Origin: Cerioporus squamosus
Lineage: Eukaryota > Basidiomycota > Agaricomycetes > Polyporales > Polyporaceae
Length of the DNA: 64,000 bases
Direction of reading: 5' to 3'
NCBI GenBank assembly: GCA_022592435.1
Contig: JABYQS010000081.1
Location: 1 to 64,000 of the forward strand
Shown here: positions 10,572 to 20,559 of the stretch, one piece after another
How positions within the stretch are numbered: the stretch's first letter is position 1
Layout: every line of letters starts with the position of its first letter
The notes under the pieces: generated by a model
Databases searched by the model: none
The model's input: only the letters and a program-made list of their open reading frames with translations
Told to the model about the DNA's origin: nothing
Program-made: the position numbers and the translations under genes

Positions 10572-12782
10572 ATGCCCCCTCCTCGTAAAACCAACCCCGA
10601 ACAGACCATCTGGCTCAAAGATCGGCTCTCTGCCTTCCGTCAGGCCCAGAGGGACTCCGAGACGGGTCCCTGGGGGCTCTTGATGTGCCAACAGTGGTAT
10701 GCGGAGTGGCCGATTGAGGATGAGATATGGGGACCCGGGAACTGGCCCGCGACCCCGTGGTCGCCAGAGGACATGGAGAAGAAAGAGAAAGCGTGTATAG
10801 CGAAGCAGAAAGTACGTACCGTGTAGCGATTGAACCCTAAGGAGTGTCGCGATTGAACCCTAAGGAGTGTCGTGATTGAAATGCTAACGCCTTCTCCTGC
10901 CTTCAGCAACTAATATCCTGGTTTCGAAACAACGCCAGATCCACCAGCGTTCAGAAGCCGGCGAGCGCGCCGGTGGGCCCCAAGGGGAAGGGGAAGCGTG
11001 CTTTGCAGGAGGTCGAGCTCTATTCCAAGCTCTACTACAACGAGAAGGTCAAGCGGACGGTCGAAGAAGAGCTGGCAAACCTCAAGGCCGTCCGCAACGT
11101 GACCTCCATCGAGCCCGATGAGCGCCTCAAAATTGTTCGCGAACAGACCAAGGCCTCCTTGCGGCAAGAGAGCGACTCAGTGAAAGCGTTGCTCGCTGAA
11201 GCCCATGCCGAGGAGAAGGAACGTGCACGTGCCCTCGCACAGGCATACAAGACCGGTTCGGTCGAAGAGGAAGGTCGGATGCCAGCCCAGTACCAACAGT
11301 GAGTCTTCCGTCTGTCTCATGATCATGCACCGATCCTCATGTCTCTCCAGTGCTATCGACACCGCGCCGGGCGACATCCGTAGAGCTCTTGATCCTATCG
11401 CCGCCGCCTCAGGGTGCATCTACACGGTAGTCCTATCCGGACCTATGCCCGTGGACGGAGGTGCAATCGGTTCCCTCAGGTAAGTTCTTTGACCGCTATG
11501 TCTCCGGTAACCTGTCTCATCCCTTGGCTTGCAGTGTCCATTCCGGGACCACCGTTACTGGCCACAACTTCGGCGACGTGACTCCACACTACCGGGAAGA
11601 GTTTGTGCGTCCGCACGTGAGGTTCGCCAAGGGGATATTCCGTATGTTTCTTGCCGTGACCTGTGGTTATCTCTGACTAATGTGACTGCCACAGCCGTGG
11701 ATGTTCGGCAACAGCGTGCCCTCCCGCCCGCAAGCACTGGTCTGAGCTGCTCAGACAGACCCGTCGCAAGTGCCTCCGAGCCTTCCACTACTCCGGTTAG
11801 CTCGCAGATGTCAACGCGAGTGCCTTCTCGGCAGCCCAGCCTGGAGGCACACGTCATCGCCACGCCCAGTGTCATATTGGAGGAGCGCGATAAGCATACC
11901 GGTTTGGGAACGTTGTCCCCTCTCAAGGAAACATCGATCAAGCCTTCGGAGTGCACCTCTAGCCTCCCTCAGGTCGGGGTGCCTGGCGAGGGTGCGTCCC
12001 TCGTCCCAAACCTGGCATCCTTCGTCCCAGACCTCTCCTGGCAGGGTGGCATCGACACGTTCACTGGGAACACGTGGTCGGCTGTCATGCCAAGTGGCAC
12101 GGCAATGGGCGCTGGCTGGGGACCGATGTACAACATGTCCGGGGCACAGTTATCCTTCGGGAACGCGCCCATGCCATTCTCGTTTGACATGTCCGGTCCA
12201 CAGCTCTCCTTTGGGAACCAGCTCGCCAGTATAAACATGTCTGGCGCGCCGACCGACTTCGCGTTCAACGAGTTGTTTACCGGTTTGGGTCCCCTCATGC
12301 CCATGGCCACGGACGCAGCTGGCGCTAGCATCGGCCCCAATGCCGAAGCACCGCCTCCCGCGTCCGTACTCGCACGACCCCCTTCTGTACTCTCCGGACT
12401 GCCGACGCCGACTGGAGCTGTCGCACACACGGAACTTCAACCGGCCGCTCCGTATGTCCCACAACTCGTACTGCCTGAAGTCATCGCACCCACGCAACCA
12501 CCCACTGTTACTCCTACTCAACCAGTGTCCCCCATCGCCACTGAACCTCCTGCACCTGTATCCGCCCCCGCCTCTACCGAATCACCGGCGCAGCCCGAGA
12601 CTGAAGCGGTCATAACTACCCGGACGGGACGAGTATCTCGTGCACGTCCAGCCGCTGATGGGTCTTACCCTACGCGCCCCGGAGTCACGCAGAAGCCCAA
12701 GCCCAGACCGGTCAAGAAGGGCAATGCCACCGCCAATGAGAACTCTGAGGCGCCAGCTACCAAGAAACAGAAGTCTTGCTGA
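10572..12782 (+). CDS. Basidiomycete hypothetical protein, Trp-rich head and low-complexity tail
   Basis: Five exons: 10572-10811, 10907-11298, 11351-11479, 11535-11641 and 11695-12782. Phases close exactly, giving 652 codons with stop. The N-terminus (residues 1-100: TIWLKDRLSAFRQAQRD, then WYAEWP, GNWPATPW, and ISWFRNNAR across the first intron) matches a family I know from many Agaricomycete genomes without assigned function; the WFxN element recalls DNA-contact helices, but this is inference. Residues about 110-210 are highly charged and likely coiled coil. The last 300 residues are Ser/Pro/Thr-rich with three spaced MSG repeats (MSGAQLSFGN, MSGPQLSFGN, MSGAPTDF) and end in a basic, nuclear-localisation-like tail. 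An alternative upstream Met at 10539 exists. Confidence 0.65.
10836..10880 (+). repeat. 23-bp tandem duplication inside intron 1
   Basis: The sequence GATTGAACCCTAAGGAGTGT occurs twice in direct tandem, with a partial third start (GTGATTGAA), inside the first intron of the 10572 gene. It lengthens that intron to 95 bp without touching the splice sites. Confidence 0.85.
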
Positions 12783-13057
12783 GTGTGTACCCGCTTCGGC
12801 GGCTCGACCGCTTACATGATGTTCACGTCGCCTTCGGAGGCGCTGTACACTTGCTGGCGTGTGTTCTTGTAGCTTGAAGTCTCGTGTTTGTCTCAGTCAC
12901 TGTTGTAGATAGTCATGTATGTTCTTGATGCAATGATATATATTTCTTGGTCAAAGAGACATCATTTCAGAGGACGGCGACATAGAAAGTAACATATTCA
13001 ATCACAACACCGGGGGTGACATATATGGCTCAATAACAATGCTTGATATCTAGTGGC

Positions 13058-13183
13058 AGACTGCATACACAGAGAGAAGTGCAAAAGGGATGGGACACAA
13101 CAGCTAATATACACGTATACAGACTACGTTCGCAGAGAGGAGCACAGAAGGTATGGGTCACGACTGCTAACGTACACGCATAC
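13058..13183 (+). repeat. 63-bp imperfect tandem duplication
   Basis: Two adjacent 63-bp units (13058-13120 and 13121-13183) share AGACT..., CGCAGAGAG-like, GCTAA and TACAC/ACGTATAC blocks at identical spacing. 63 is a multiple of three and both units are open in one frame, but I see no gene here. Confidence 0.75.
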
Positions 13184-13959
13184 AGACAAGCAGACCCGAA
13201 AAACCTACCAACTGTCTGAGCAATACTGGCGCTGGTACATCTCTATGTTCGCGGTTAGTACTGGACGACTCAAAACTCTTGCGGCAGACGTACCTCCGAT
13301 GCATGCGTCCCCCCTTCGGGTGCAGCAGCGACGGCTAAGTGTGCGAGGGCGTGACCAGCATGTACTGATGTGGTAAGGGAGATCTACATCAGACATGGGC
13401 AACGAGTTCGAGAGCTGAGAGGCTGACCGGCACAGGGGAGTAGCGGGGCAGTATGCTGGAGCAACAGGAGAGCAGGCAGGAGTGGCCACGAGTGAGTGGA
13501 AACAGCGAGCGAGAAGACAGCTTCCAAGAGCTGCTGAAGTGGGTAGAGACGGCAACAGGTGTGAGTATAACGGTAAGGACGGTCCAGGAGCGACGGGCAG
13601 CGGAGAGGCGGGAGGGGGGCGGGGTGGGGGGCAGGGCAAGGGCAGGAAGCAGGAGCGGACTGGCGCCTCGAGGTATATAAGTCAGCCACAAAGCAAACAC
13701 GGACAAGCAAGCTGTCAAGCGAGCACGCAATGTAATATTCACCGGTCGGTTTACCCGCTATTATCCTGCACTGTGTTCTCGTTCAAACCCCGCTATAGGG
13801 CGACCTGCACCCTCCCGAGTGGGCGAATCCGCAAAGGGAAGGGGCGGGGGAGTGGGCGGTAGCTGCGCTGAAAAGGGAAGGAGGCGCGATGAATCACGCT
13901 GTGAGGCGTGATATATCCACAGGGGACGGTTGATATATCAGGGATATATCTACCGTGCG

Positions 13960-14022
13960 GTCTCTCATTGCAGACTGTGATACATCGAGCCTCGTCAGTA
14001 GTTAGAGACCATTAATATATCA
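13960..14022 (-). repeat. Candidate right terminal inverted repeat
   Basis: Read on the minus strand it starts TGATATATTAATGGTCT, then TGAC and CTCGATGTATCAC (13989-13977), collinear with the left end at 1414. Its first 17 bases are also matched exactly at 8968. Confidence 0.5.
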
Positions 14023-14049
14023 GTATGACAGCATGGGCTGACATGCTGC

Positions 14050-14310
14050 CATTGAAGACCACGGTCAATCACAATGCCGTCACAACGATATACGGTAGCT
14101 TGAAGTAAGCGTACCTTTGCCTGAAGAATAGTGTAGCGAGGGGATGGGGACACGGGGGGAGGAGGATCGCGGCCAGGATATGTACTCGGTATCTGCGATG
14201 ACGAGTCAATAACGGAAAAAGAAAAGGAAGCAGTTGAAGACTGACTGAGCGAGGTTGGAGTGACTAGGATCCTGGTTGAATGCGTGGCCTTATAAACCCG
14301 CTGAGACGCG
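14050..14310 (-). promoter_or_regulatory. Promoter-like region and orphan first exon abutting the element
   Basis: On the minus strand, GTTTATAAGG (about 14290) resembles a TATA box. It is followed by a pyrimidine-rich leader and a Ser/Pro-rich open segment (PSTYPGRDPPPPVSPSP) that ends in a donor-like GTACGC. The arrangement resembles the 5' ends of the genes at 25992 and 34585. It runs straight into the element's right terminus, so it may be the severed 5' part of an interrupted gene. This is inferred from layout only. Confidence 0.3.
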
Positions 14311-14371
14311 CTTGAGTGCAATCGGCTCCTCGCGTCTGCAAATTGATAGGCAAAGCGGGGAGATCACGGTT

Positions 14372-14391
14372 GACCATGGTCGACCGCGGTC
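14372..14391. repeat. Two adjacent 10-bp palindromes
   Basis: GACCATGGTC and GACCGCGGTC are perfect palindromes side by side, about 80-100 bp upstream of the TATA-like element of the minus-strand leader. They may be regulator binding sites. Confidence 0.5.
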
Positions 14392-14900
14392 AGTAGCCGA
14401 CAAGAAAGTCATAAAGTGCAAATTTTGACAACGCGCTCTTCGGTGGCTTGGGCTCAGGCCCGCGGTTCCGGACGGGTAACCAATGAGTAGATGCTAGGAG
14501 CTCAAAAATGCTTCGGTGCGATGCCAGAGCTGCTCTCCGCAAAGCCGGAGTCCCTCGCCAGCAAAGAAACTGAATCGCACCCACTAGTAAGCTGAATGAG
14601 TTCGGCTGTATGTCGAGCTTCAGTCTCGCACTCGGATAGCAATCGAACAAGGCATGGAATCGACGCGAGATGTTTTGACGGGTAATATTAGTGGTATATC
14701 CTGTATGCTGTTCCTTGTGATTGTGAGTGGGAGACAATGGACGCACACTCACGTATTGGACAGGAGGGCACAGCTATGGCAGATATTGATACGCGGCGGC
14801 CGATTCCTTCATGACAACCGCCGAAACCGCAAGCCAGGACAAGCTGAGGCGAGTTGGGACAACGGCGATTCACGAGAACAGGGAGAATCGACGGGCCGAG

Positions 14901-16329
14901 CTAGCGGTACATGCTCAAACGGTCAACCCGTGCCTTTGTCTGCCCTACTCGAGCAGCGCGAGGCTTCACAGTAGTCCGCTTCGTCGAGACGTCTCTCTCA
15001 CCACCCTGAGATGCTAACGTTATTGCTCCACTCGGAAGGTCGTACATAGATCAAAGACTCACATCTGAGGTCACCTCGTCGAAATACAGGCTACTCGCCC
15101 GTAACTCCCAGTGCCAACGGAAGTAACGCAGGAAGGCGGGACTAAGGGTCGTCGTACGGATCCGGAACATGTCTTTCGGCCGGTACGGACTGCGACTCTG
15201 CACGTCGATGCAGATGTCCGCGCCAGGTCGCGACGACCAGACCTGAGGCGTCGACAGAATCGTGTCTTGATAGTAGTGGGTGTTGTAGCGCTCGCCAACA
15301 TCGACCCAGTCCGGATCGCCATCATCCATATCAACAGGGTCGACTGGGAGTCCCTTCTTGCAGACGTAGCGATGTATGAACCAGTGCTGATGATGAATCA
15401 GCGGACGTCTGAACCGAACTGCACGATGAGCGTGCTCACCTTCTCTTGACAGAGCTTGCTGCAGTAGTGCGGCTTCGTCTCCGGGGGACAGTTCCCGCCG
15501 CATGCGCGGAAGGCGTTCTTGTGAATGGCCTGAATATGGCACCCTTCGGCGGTGCAAAGGTACACATTTCGAACAGCCTCCACCTCGAACCATTCCTTCG
15601 CTTGAGCTTTGAGACGCCGCTCCTTGTAAGCCAAGTATGCGCTCCAGAGATGACTCATCTCCGAAACTCTACGCATCGGCGGGTTTCTCAAGCCAGGGTA
15701 TCGATATCGCAGCGAGTTGAGCCAGTTGGCGATGCGGGGGTGCCAGTCTTCGCGCACGCACACGTCAGCAGCAGCAGCAGCGTTCTCCATAACTGGATGA
15801 GTTGTGATCGCGTGCATCGAGCCTCCAGTCGGCAGGGAGAAGTGGCCCTCGAAGTACACCCACGCACACGCAGCAAGAGCGCGGTGACGGAGCAACGGGG
15901 TGCTGTTGTTGATATGCGGTATCCTTCCGCCTGCGTTGGCAATTGCTGGCATATTCTGGAACCCAGTGAGATCCTCCAACATGCCCACTATTCTTCGAAA
16001 GTCAGTGTCTGGCGAACGCGGAAGTTCGCAGAGGGCCAATCTCCTGCGCTCGAAGTCAGCGTGCTACCTTGTTCCGCGCGTGGGACTCACCTCAGGCAAT
16101 ACTCAAGCATCAGAGGCCCATCCTTGAGCTGTACTCCTTGCTTGAGCCGCTCATACGGTTAGTCTTCAATGCATCTTATCGTTTCCTGGTACATTTTTCG
16201 AGAGCTGGGGAGTCTCCGACAATCGTGGAGTACTTCTTCTTTGAGGAATACGAGCTTGTCAACGTTCGGGTAAGCTCCATAGTACTCTGGAGGAACATCC
16301 ACAACGACTTCATGGATAATCTTCGTCAT
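14901..16329 (-). pseudogene. MYND-type zinc-finger protein (copy 2) with a nonsense codon
   Basis: Exons 16329-16091, 16043-15440, 15386-about 15066 and a last exon ending at 14901 (TAG) align exon by exon with the intact copy at 26488-27976. The MYND core is complete: CTAEGC, CGGNC, HYCSKLC, and HRYVC after the intron. After the zinc finger both copies have a long C-terminal domain (VWSSRPGADICIDV, FRIRTTTLSPAFLRYFRW). In exon 1 codon TAA at 16159-16161 stands where the sister gene has TAT (IEDY-PYERL). Everything else is in frame, so this is either a young pseudogene inactivated by one substitution or a gene starting further down. ATG 16329 matches the sister start. Confidence 0.75.
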
Positions 16330-16879
16330 CCCAGCACAGCACGCCTACTAGAGGCTACGAGGGATTCGGAGCAGCCTGTCAGATAGCGATCCAGTCGGCG
16401 TCACCCTAGGTAGAAGAGCGCAGAGTCATGAGTCTCTGTCAAGTCCGAGGTACGAGCAGCGTAGTGGAACAACTTGCCAATGCGGACCCAGAAAACGAGG
16501 TCGTGACGTCGGACGAATTCGGCGAGAGTTGAAGACGATTGCGCTGGCAAGGCATCGTGGGCGTCTGAGATACCATATATGGCACCCGTCCGACCCGGTT
16601 CGATTACGTATAGTTTGCTTAGCCTCCGACGTGAATCGTGAATTGCAAACTCTTATTCAAGCCACACGTACGCCGACCCTTCGGTCGGTAAGTCCCTTGG
16701 ATGTGAGTGAGTAACAATGAACATCATAGTCCATCGCACTCGACATCTGACTACGTATCTGTGACAGAATTGATCAATCCACATGCTGTCCTCTTCAAGT
16801 TACCGCTGCAGGGCGACCGCTGTGAGAGGATCGCGCGTTGACCATGCTGCACCTAGGCTTCGCTCGCAGTTGGCTCTTT
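16330..16879. other. Intergenic, nothing recognised
   Basis: It separates MYND copy 2 (start 16329) from the stop of MYND copy 3 (16880). It probably contains the copy 2 promoter and copy 3 3' UTR. I see no gene. Confidence 0.5.
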
Positions 16880-18107
16880 CTAGATATCGAGGCCGGCGTA
16901 CTTTGGGTCAACAGGAGGGGCAGAACGTCTGGTCGCGCGGATATTGTCGAGCTCGGTGGAGGTGCCATCGTCCTCCGGGCTTAGGGTCTCTTCTGCCTCT
17001 TCATCGCCGAGCTCCAGGAGCCGGAGCACCTTCGCTTTCTCCGTGATTTTGGGGAGCTTGCCGGTGATCCCGGGCTTGCAGATGAGCTTGTGTCTGGGCC
17101 AATCCTACAGCGAGAAGAGGTGAGTGGTATGACAATATAGAGTATGTGTTGGCTACGCGCTTTCTTCTGACACTCCTTGCCACAGTAGCTGGGCTTCAGA
17201 TCCGACGGACAATTGCCGGCACACGACCGCAAAGCACCCTCCAGCTCGCGGCGCTCATGGCATTCCTCGGCAGCACACATGAATCCGTCGGCATTCTTCT
17301 GCTCCGAAGACTGTCCCTTCTTACGCGCCTCCTCATATATCTCCTCTACGCGGCGCGCGACCTCTCGCCACAAGGGACGAAACTTCTTGGCGCCTTCAGG
17401 CAACCTGGAGACGTCCACCCCGAAGCTTTCTCCAAGGTCGCGGAGAGTCAACCCGACGGTCAGGGCAGCATGGGAGACGAGCCCTAGCTTCACGCTCTCG
17501 TTCGCGTGACGCACAGCGAGCTCCAGACTCGTGAGAGGCGGCTGCCCATATCCAAGTCGTCTGGTCTCGGACCGACAGAATAGGTGTTCATCGGTCTCGA
17601 TATCCTGGCGATCGACGGGGGAGGCTATGAACTTCTGATACTGAGCGTGCGCGGCAAGGGAGTGCGCCTGCGCCATGAGTTCCGGGGATGTGATCTTCCT
17701 GGAAGATCGCGCTGCCTCCCTGGTGGGGTCCGTAATGGCGTCAAGGGAACATAGGGCTCCTTCGACGCTCTGCTTGCGCATAGCACACCCGCTTATGAAC
17801 CTTGGAGATTAACACCACGGTGAGTATCGACGTCTTCGTTGTTGCCTTCCGCGCTGATGACCTACCTGACTGCTAGCTCGATGATAGCCTTGGGATCGTG
17901 GCCGTCCGCGCGATCGATGACCTGGACGGACTTTGCTTGCGTGAGGTAAGTCGAGCACTCCTTCATCTCCTTCGCTATATCATGCTCCTGGCGGTAATTA
18001 TATAGGCAGTCAAGCTTCACGGAGAGGTACTTGTCCATGTTCTGGTAGATCGGCATGTCGGGGTCGACATCGATATTCTTTACGACATCGCCTCGAAGCT
18101 GTTGCAT
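16880..18107 (-). CDS. MYND-type zinc-finger protein (copy 3)
   Basis: Exons 18107-17866, 17791-17161 and 17104-16880 give 366 codons. Exon 1 ends IIELAV, at the shared exon junction. Exon 2 carries a helical body (MAQAHSLAAHAQYQKF, HANESVKLGLVSHAALTVGL, FRPLWREVARRVEEI) and most of the MYND finger: CAAEEC, CAGNC, SYCGKEC. Exon 3 adds DWPRHKLIC, completing H-x3-C, then an acidic tail. The closest relative in the window is copy 6 (31667-32976), with the same exon structure and the same SGC start of exon 2. Intron 2 must begin GCGCGTAG to keep the frame (AAA|GCGCG), so its donor is GC, not GT. The start is placed at MQQLRG; an upstream in-frame Met at 18170 is possible. Confidence 0.8.
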
Positions 18108-18693
18108 CGCTGTGATTGGGGGTGTGGTCCTGACTGTTCTCGACTGAGGCGGGTGGAGGTTGTTAAGCAAGGTATGTTTCGGTAGATCGCGAGAGATGAA
18201 TATCTGATTTCCCCGCGCTTACAATAACATGAGGCCCTCCCGTGCGAGCGCCACGACGCTGCACAGGTCATTGCCCTCCTCACCCTTGAACTCGAACCAC
18301 CACATCGAAAAGCATAACTGGAGGTGCAACTAGGTCTCAAACGCCTCCCCACTTCCCCGAGCATCGCTCCTTGTCAGTGTAATACCATCTGGGGACTAGA
18401 GAGCACAGCTCCGAGCGAGCTTAACCGCGGCGCCTCGGGGATGCCTCTTCCCGCCCGTTGCAATGAACGCCCTCGAACAGCAATTGTCACAGATCTCCGC
18501 AAGACGCCCAACATTGTTCAGCAGATCCGCGCTACTCTAATCACGGTTAGCATGGCGCGTTCGCGCGGAGACAACCGGCTGACTTCGGACTGACTACATA
18601 TGATAGGACCTTCACCATGGGGCATCAGGCTGATTTCCCTTCGCTCTCCCTCTCTCCCTTCGACGTTGTGAGGCACGCCGAAATTGCGCCAGC
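18108..18693. other. Divergent intergenic region
   Basis: It lies between the start of MYND copy 3 (minus) and the DUF6533-like gene (plus). C/T-rich runs at 18640-18665 (TTCGCTCTCCCTCTCTCCC) fit a fungal promoter or leader for the plus-strand gene. No coding exon is supported. Confidence 0.4.
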
Positions 18694-20395
18694 ATGGCCG
18701 AAGGACTCCCTGCTTCGCAAATCATCGCCTTCTACGATAGCATGTCAGTCGGATGGGATCACGTCCATGCCACCGGAACGATCGAACTCATAAACTCATT
18801 GGCACAGCTTCGTGCAGAACTGCTGTGGCTTCGCGTCTCTAAGTGCGTTTACCACGATTTGCTACACAGGACGGGCCTCAATTCTAACCTCTTGTAGGTC
18901 TGCTTACCTACGAATATGCCAACACGTTCGGTCGAGAGGTCGACTTCTTCTGGAAACGCAGACCTACCGGGGCTTCCGTCCTCTTCTTTTTCAATCGATA
19001 CCTCCCACTCGTAGTGAATGCAGTCTCCTTCATTGGACTAGCTTCTCTCTCTGCCAAAGTGCGTACATGCCACTGTCTGACTAGTCTGACTATCAGCCAA
19101 ACTGACGAGCTATCGCAGGGGTAAGGTCTCCAACACTGCGAATGACTGGTCGTCATACTCATGAGCAAGTACTGAAGGTGTTCGATGATCGTACATGCTT
19201 CGCCGTTGTTGGACATCTTCCAATAGATACCATGGGGAGGTGCGCGATTCATGATACCATCTTGTAACTTCTCGACTGACGGCGGTGACGCACACAACTC
19301 AAGCGTTCTCCGCGCTACGCGTGTTCGCGCTAAGCTCTCGTAGCTGGCCGCTAGCTATTCTTGTCTTCCTACTGGCGACCATGCCGTTCGCAATCAATTG
19401 TGTAAGCTCCTATTGCATGTGACGACTACTGCAGTTTGCTGACACAACATACAGTACACCTACACATTCTTAGCCAGTATTAACGATCCTATCTTTGGCT
19501 GCGAAGCAACCCGCTACATCTCTCTCGCATTAACCAAAGGGTTGGTGATCCCTACCCTCTTCTCATGTACTGCAGACTCACAATGTCTACTACAGGCGTA
19601 GGTACTCATGGCCTTGCGGAGTACTACCGCCCACTCACTACCCTCGCAGTCACGATCGCATCCCGCACATGTCTGATGGCTTCAGATGTGCTCGTCATCA
19701 TCACGACATGGGTGGCCACTCGCAACGCTATTCGACTGCACGGTGAAGGTCGCCCCATACGCAATTCGTTCGCAGGCACGCTCCTTCGCGACGGTGAGTC
19801 ACGATTCAGCATCCGGAGCGTCCGAGAGCCCCACTGACAGTGGAGCACGAATGGCAGGCACCATCTACTTCATGTACGTCGTCCTTGCGCCCTCAAGCCT
19901 CCCGTTTTGGCAGAATGCTGACCCCTACGCAGAGTTCTGCTGATCATGAACGCTCTCCATCTCACATTCACCATGTTGCCTATCGTCGACGCGTCACTCG
20001 CTCCCGTCAGCTACCTGACGCTCTTCACAGAACCGTACGTCCCTGGCCTTTCGCTCATAGCAAAGTTCTATCACTCCATAGCTGACGCACCGGCGACCAG
20101 CATCACCGCCGTGCTGGTCTCGCGCTTCATGCTCAACCTGCAGGCCGTGAACAAACGAGCCATGCACGGAGATACAGAGCTCGAGACCTTGACCCATCAG
20201 ATCGGCCCGGTCAACTTCGAGCGCGTCGTCGGGTCACTAGGCTCGGACGTTCTCCCTTCGCTGTCTACGCATACGTCGGACTCGTTCTCAGAGAGGGAAG
20301 AGCCCGAAGGATCCGTGCGAGACTACGACATGGGTGCGACAACCGAAGAGGGGCATCCCAGTCTCAACGGAGAGAGTTCTCGCCCTGGCACCTGA
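18694..20395 (+). pseudogene. DUF6533-like multi-pass membrane protein (copy a), degenerate
   Basis: The exon order matches the family. The head is MAEGLPASQIIAFYDS, then a small exon (NCCGFASLS), then LLTYEYANTFGREVDFFWKR and GASVLFFFNRY. Further down are FSALRVFALSSRSWPLAIL, the late TM exon IASRTCLMASDVLVIITTW, GTIYF, LHLTFTML, then VSRFMLNLQAVNKRA and VVGSLGSDV in a cytoplasmic tail. DUF6533 proteins are hydrophobic, abundant in Agaricomycetes and of unknown function. In the exon that should read CSMIV...DIFQ-Y-IPWG, codon TAG (19224-19226) replaces the aromatic residue, and its acceptor is one base out of phase with the previous exon. The junction before the 19.6 kb exon also fails to close. 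Together these suggest a pseudogene, though my splice choices could be wrong. Confidence 0.6.
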
Positions 20396-20559
20396 GATGT
20401 CGAGGGAGCCACACGCATAACGACAGTTCACGATTCCGTCCAACAAGTACCGTATCCTCTGTAATTCTAGCATACCTTCTATTAGTAGCACCGCCGATAC
20501 CATACAGTAGTAATAGATAGATGAAGCCCACAGTCTTACACCGTCATCCAGGGTATACC

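Larger units (their letters stand above)
1414..14022. mobile_element. Candidate KDZ-superfamily DNA transposon with cargo genes
   Basis: The interval contains a KDZ transposase and three further genes. Its two ends are related in inverted orientation. The left end (1414-1475) and the reverse complement of the right end (13960-14022) both begin TGATATAT. About 16 bases later both show TGAC, then the identical 13-mer CTCGATGTATCAC (1446-1458 and 13977-13989), then GTCT and AAT, in collinear order. KDZ elements are known as large fungal DNA transposons that can carry passenger genes. I could not find a convincing target-site duplication (left flank ends CTGGCAGAG, right flank begins GTATGACA), so the exact borders are inferred. 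A third copy of the terminal sequence at 8968 allows a nested or smaller element. Confidence 0.5.
12783..14900. other. Right end of the element and flank; no complete gene
   Basis: It contains the 3' region of the 651-residue gene, a 63-bp tandem duplication (13058-13183), the candidate right terminus (to 14022) and, outside it, a promoter-like minus-strand leader (about 14050-14300). ORFs at 13.2-13.9 kb are GC-skewed with no recognisable motif. Confidence 0.5.

Noticed and set aside
11695..11810. An extra intron in the last exon of the 651-residue gene
   Set aside because: It was based on a one-base misreading of the phase; exon 5 is open from 11695 to 12782 once the split codon is CCC.
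16590..16620. GGTTCGATTAC, resembling a tRNA B box
   Set aside because: No A box, cloverleaf pairing or Pol III terminator could be matched around it.
19110..19297. Minus-strand peptide EACTIIEHLQYLL, which at first looked like an inverted DUF6533 exon
   Set aside because: The plus-strand frame CSMIV...IPWG joins correctly to the next exon FSALRVFAL, so an inversion is unnecessary. The antisense resemblance is short and probably chance.
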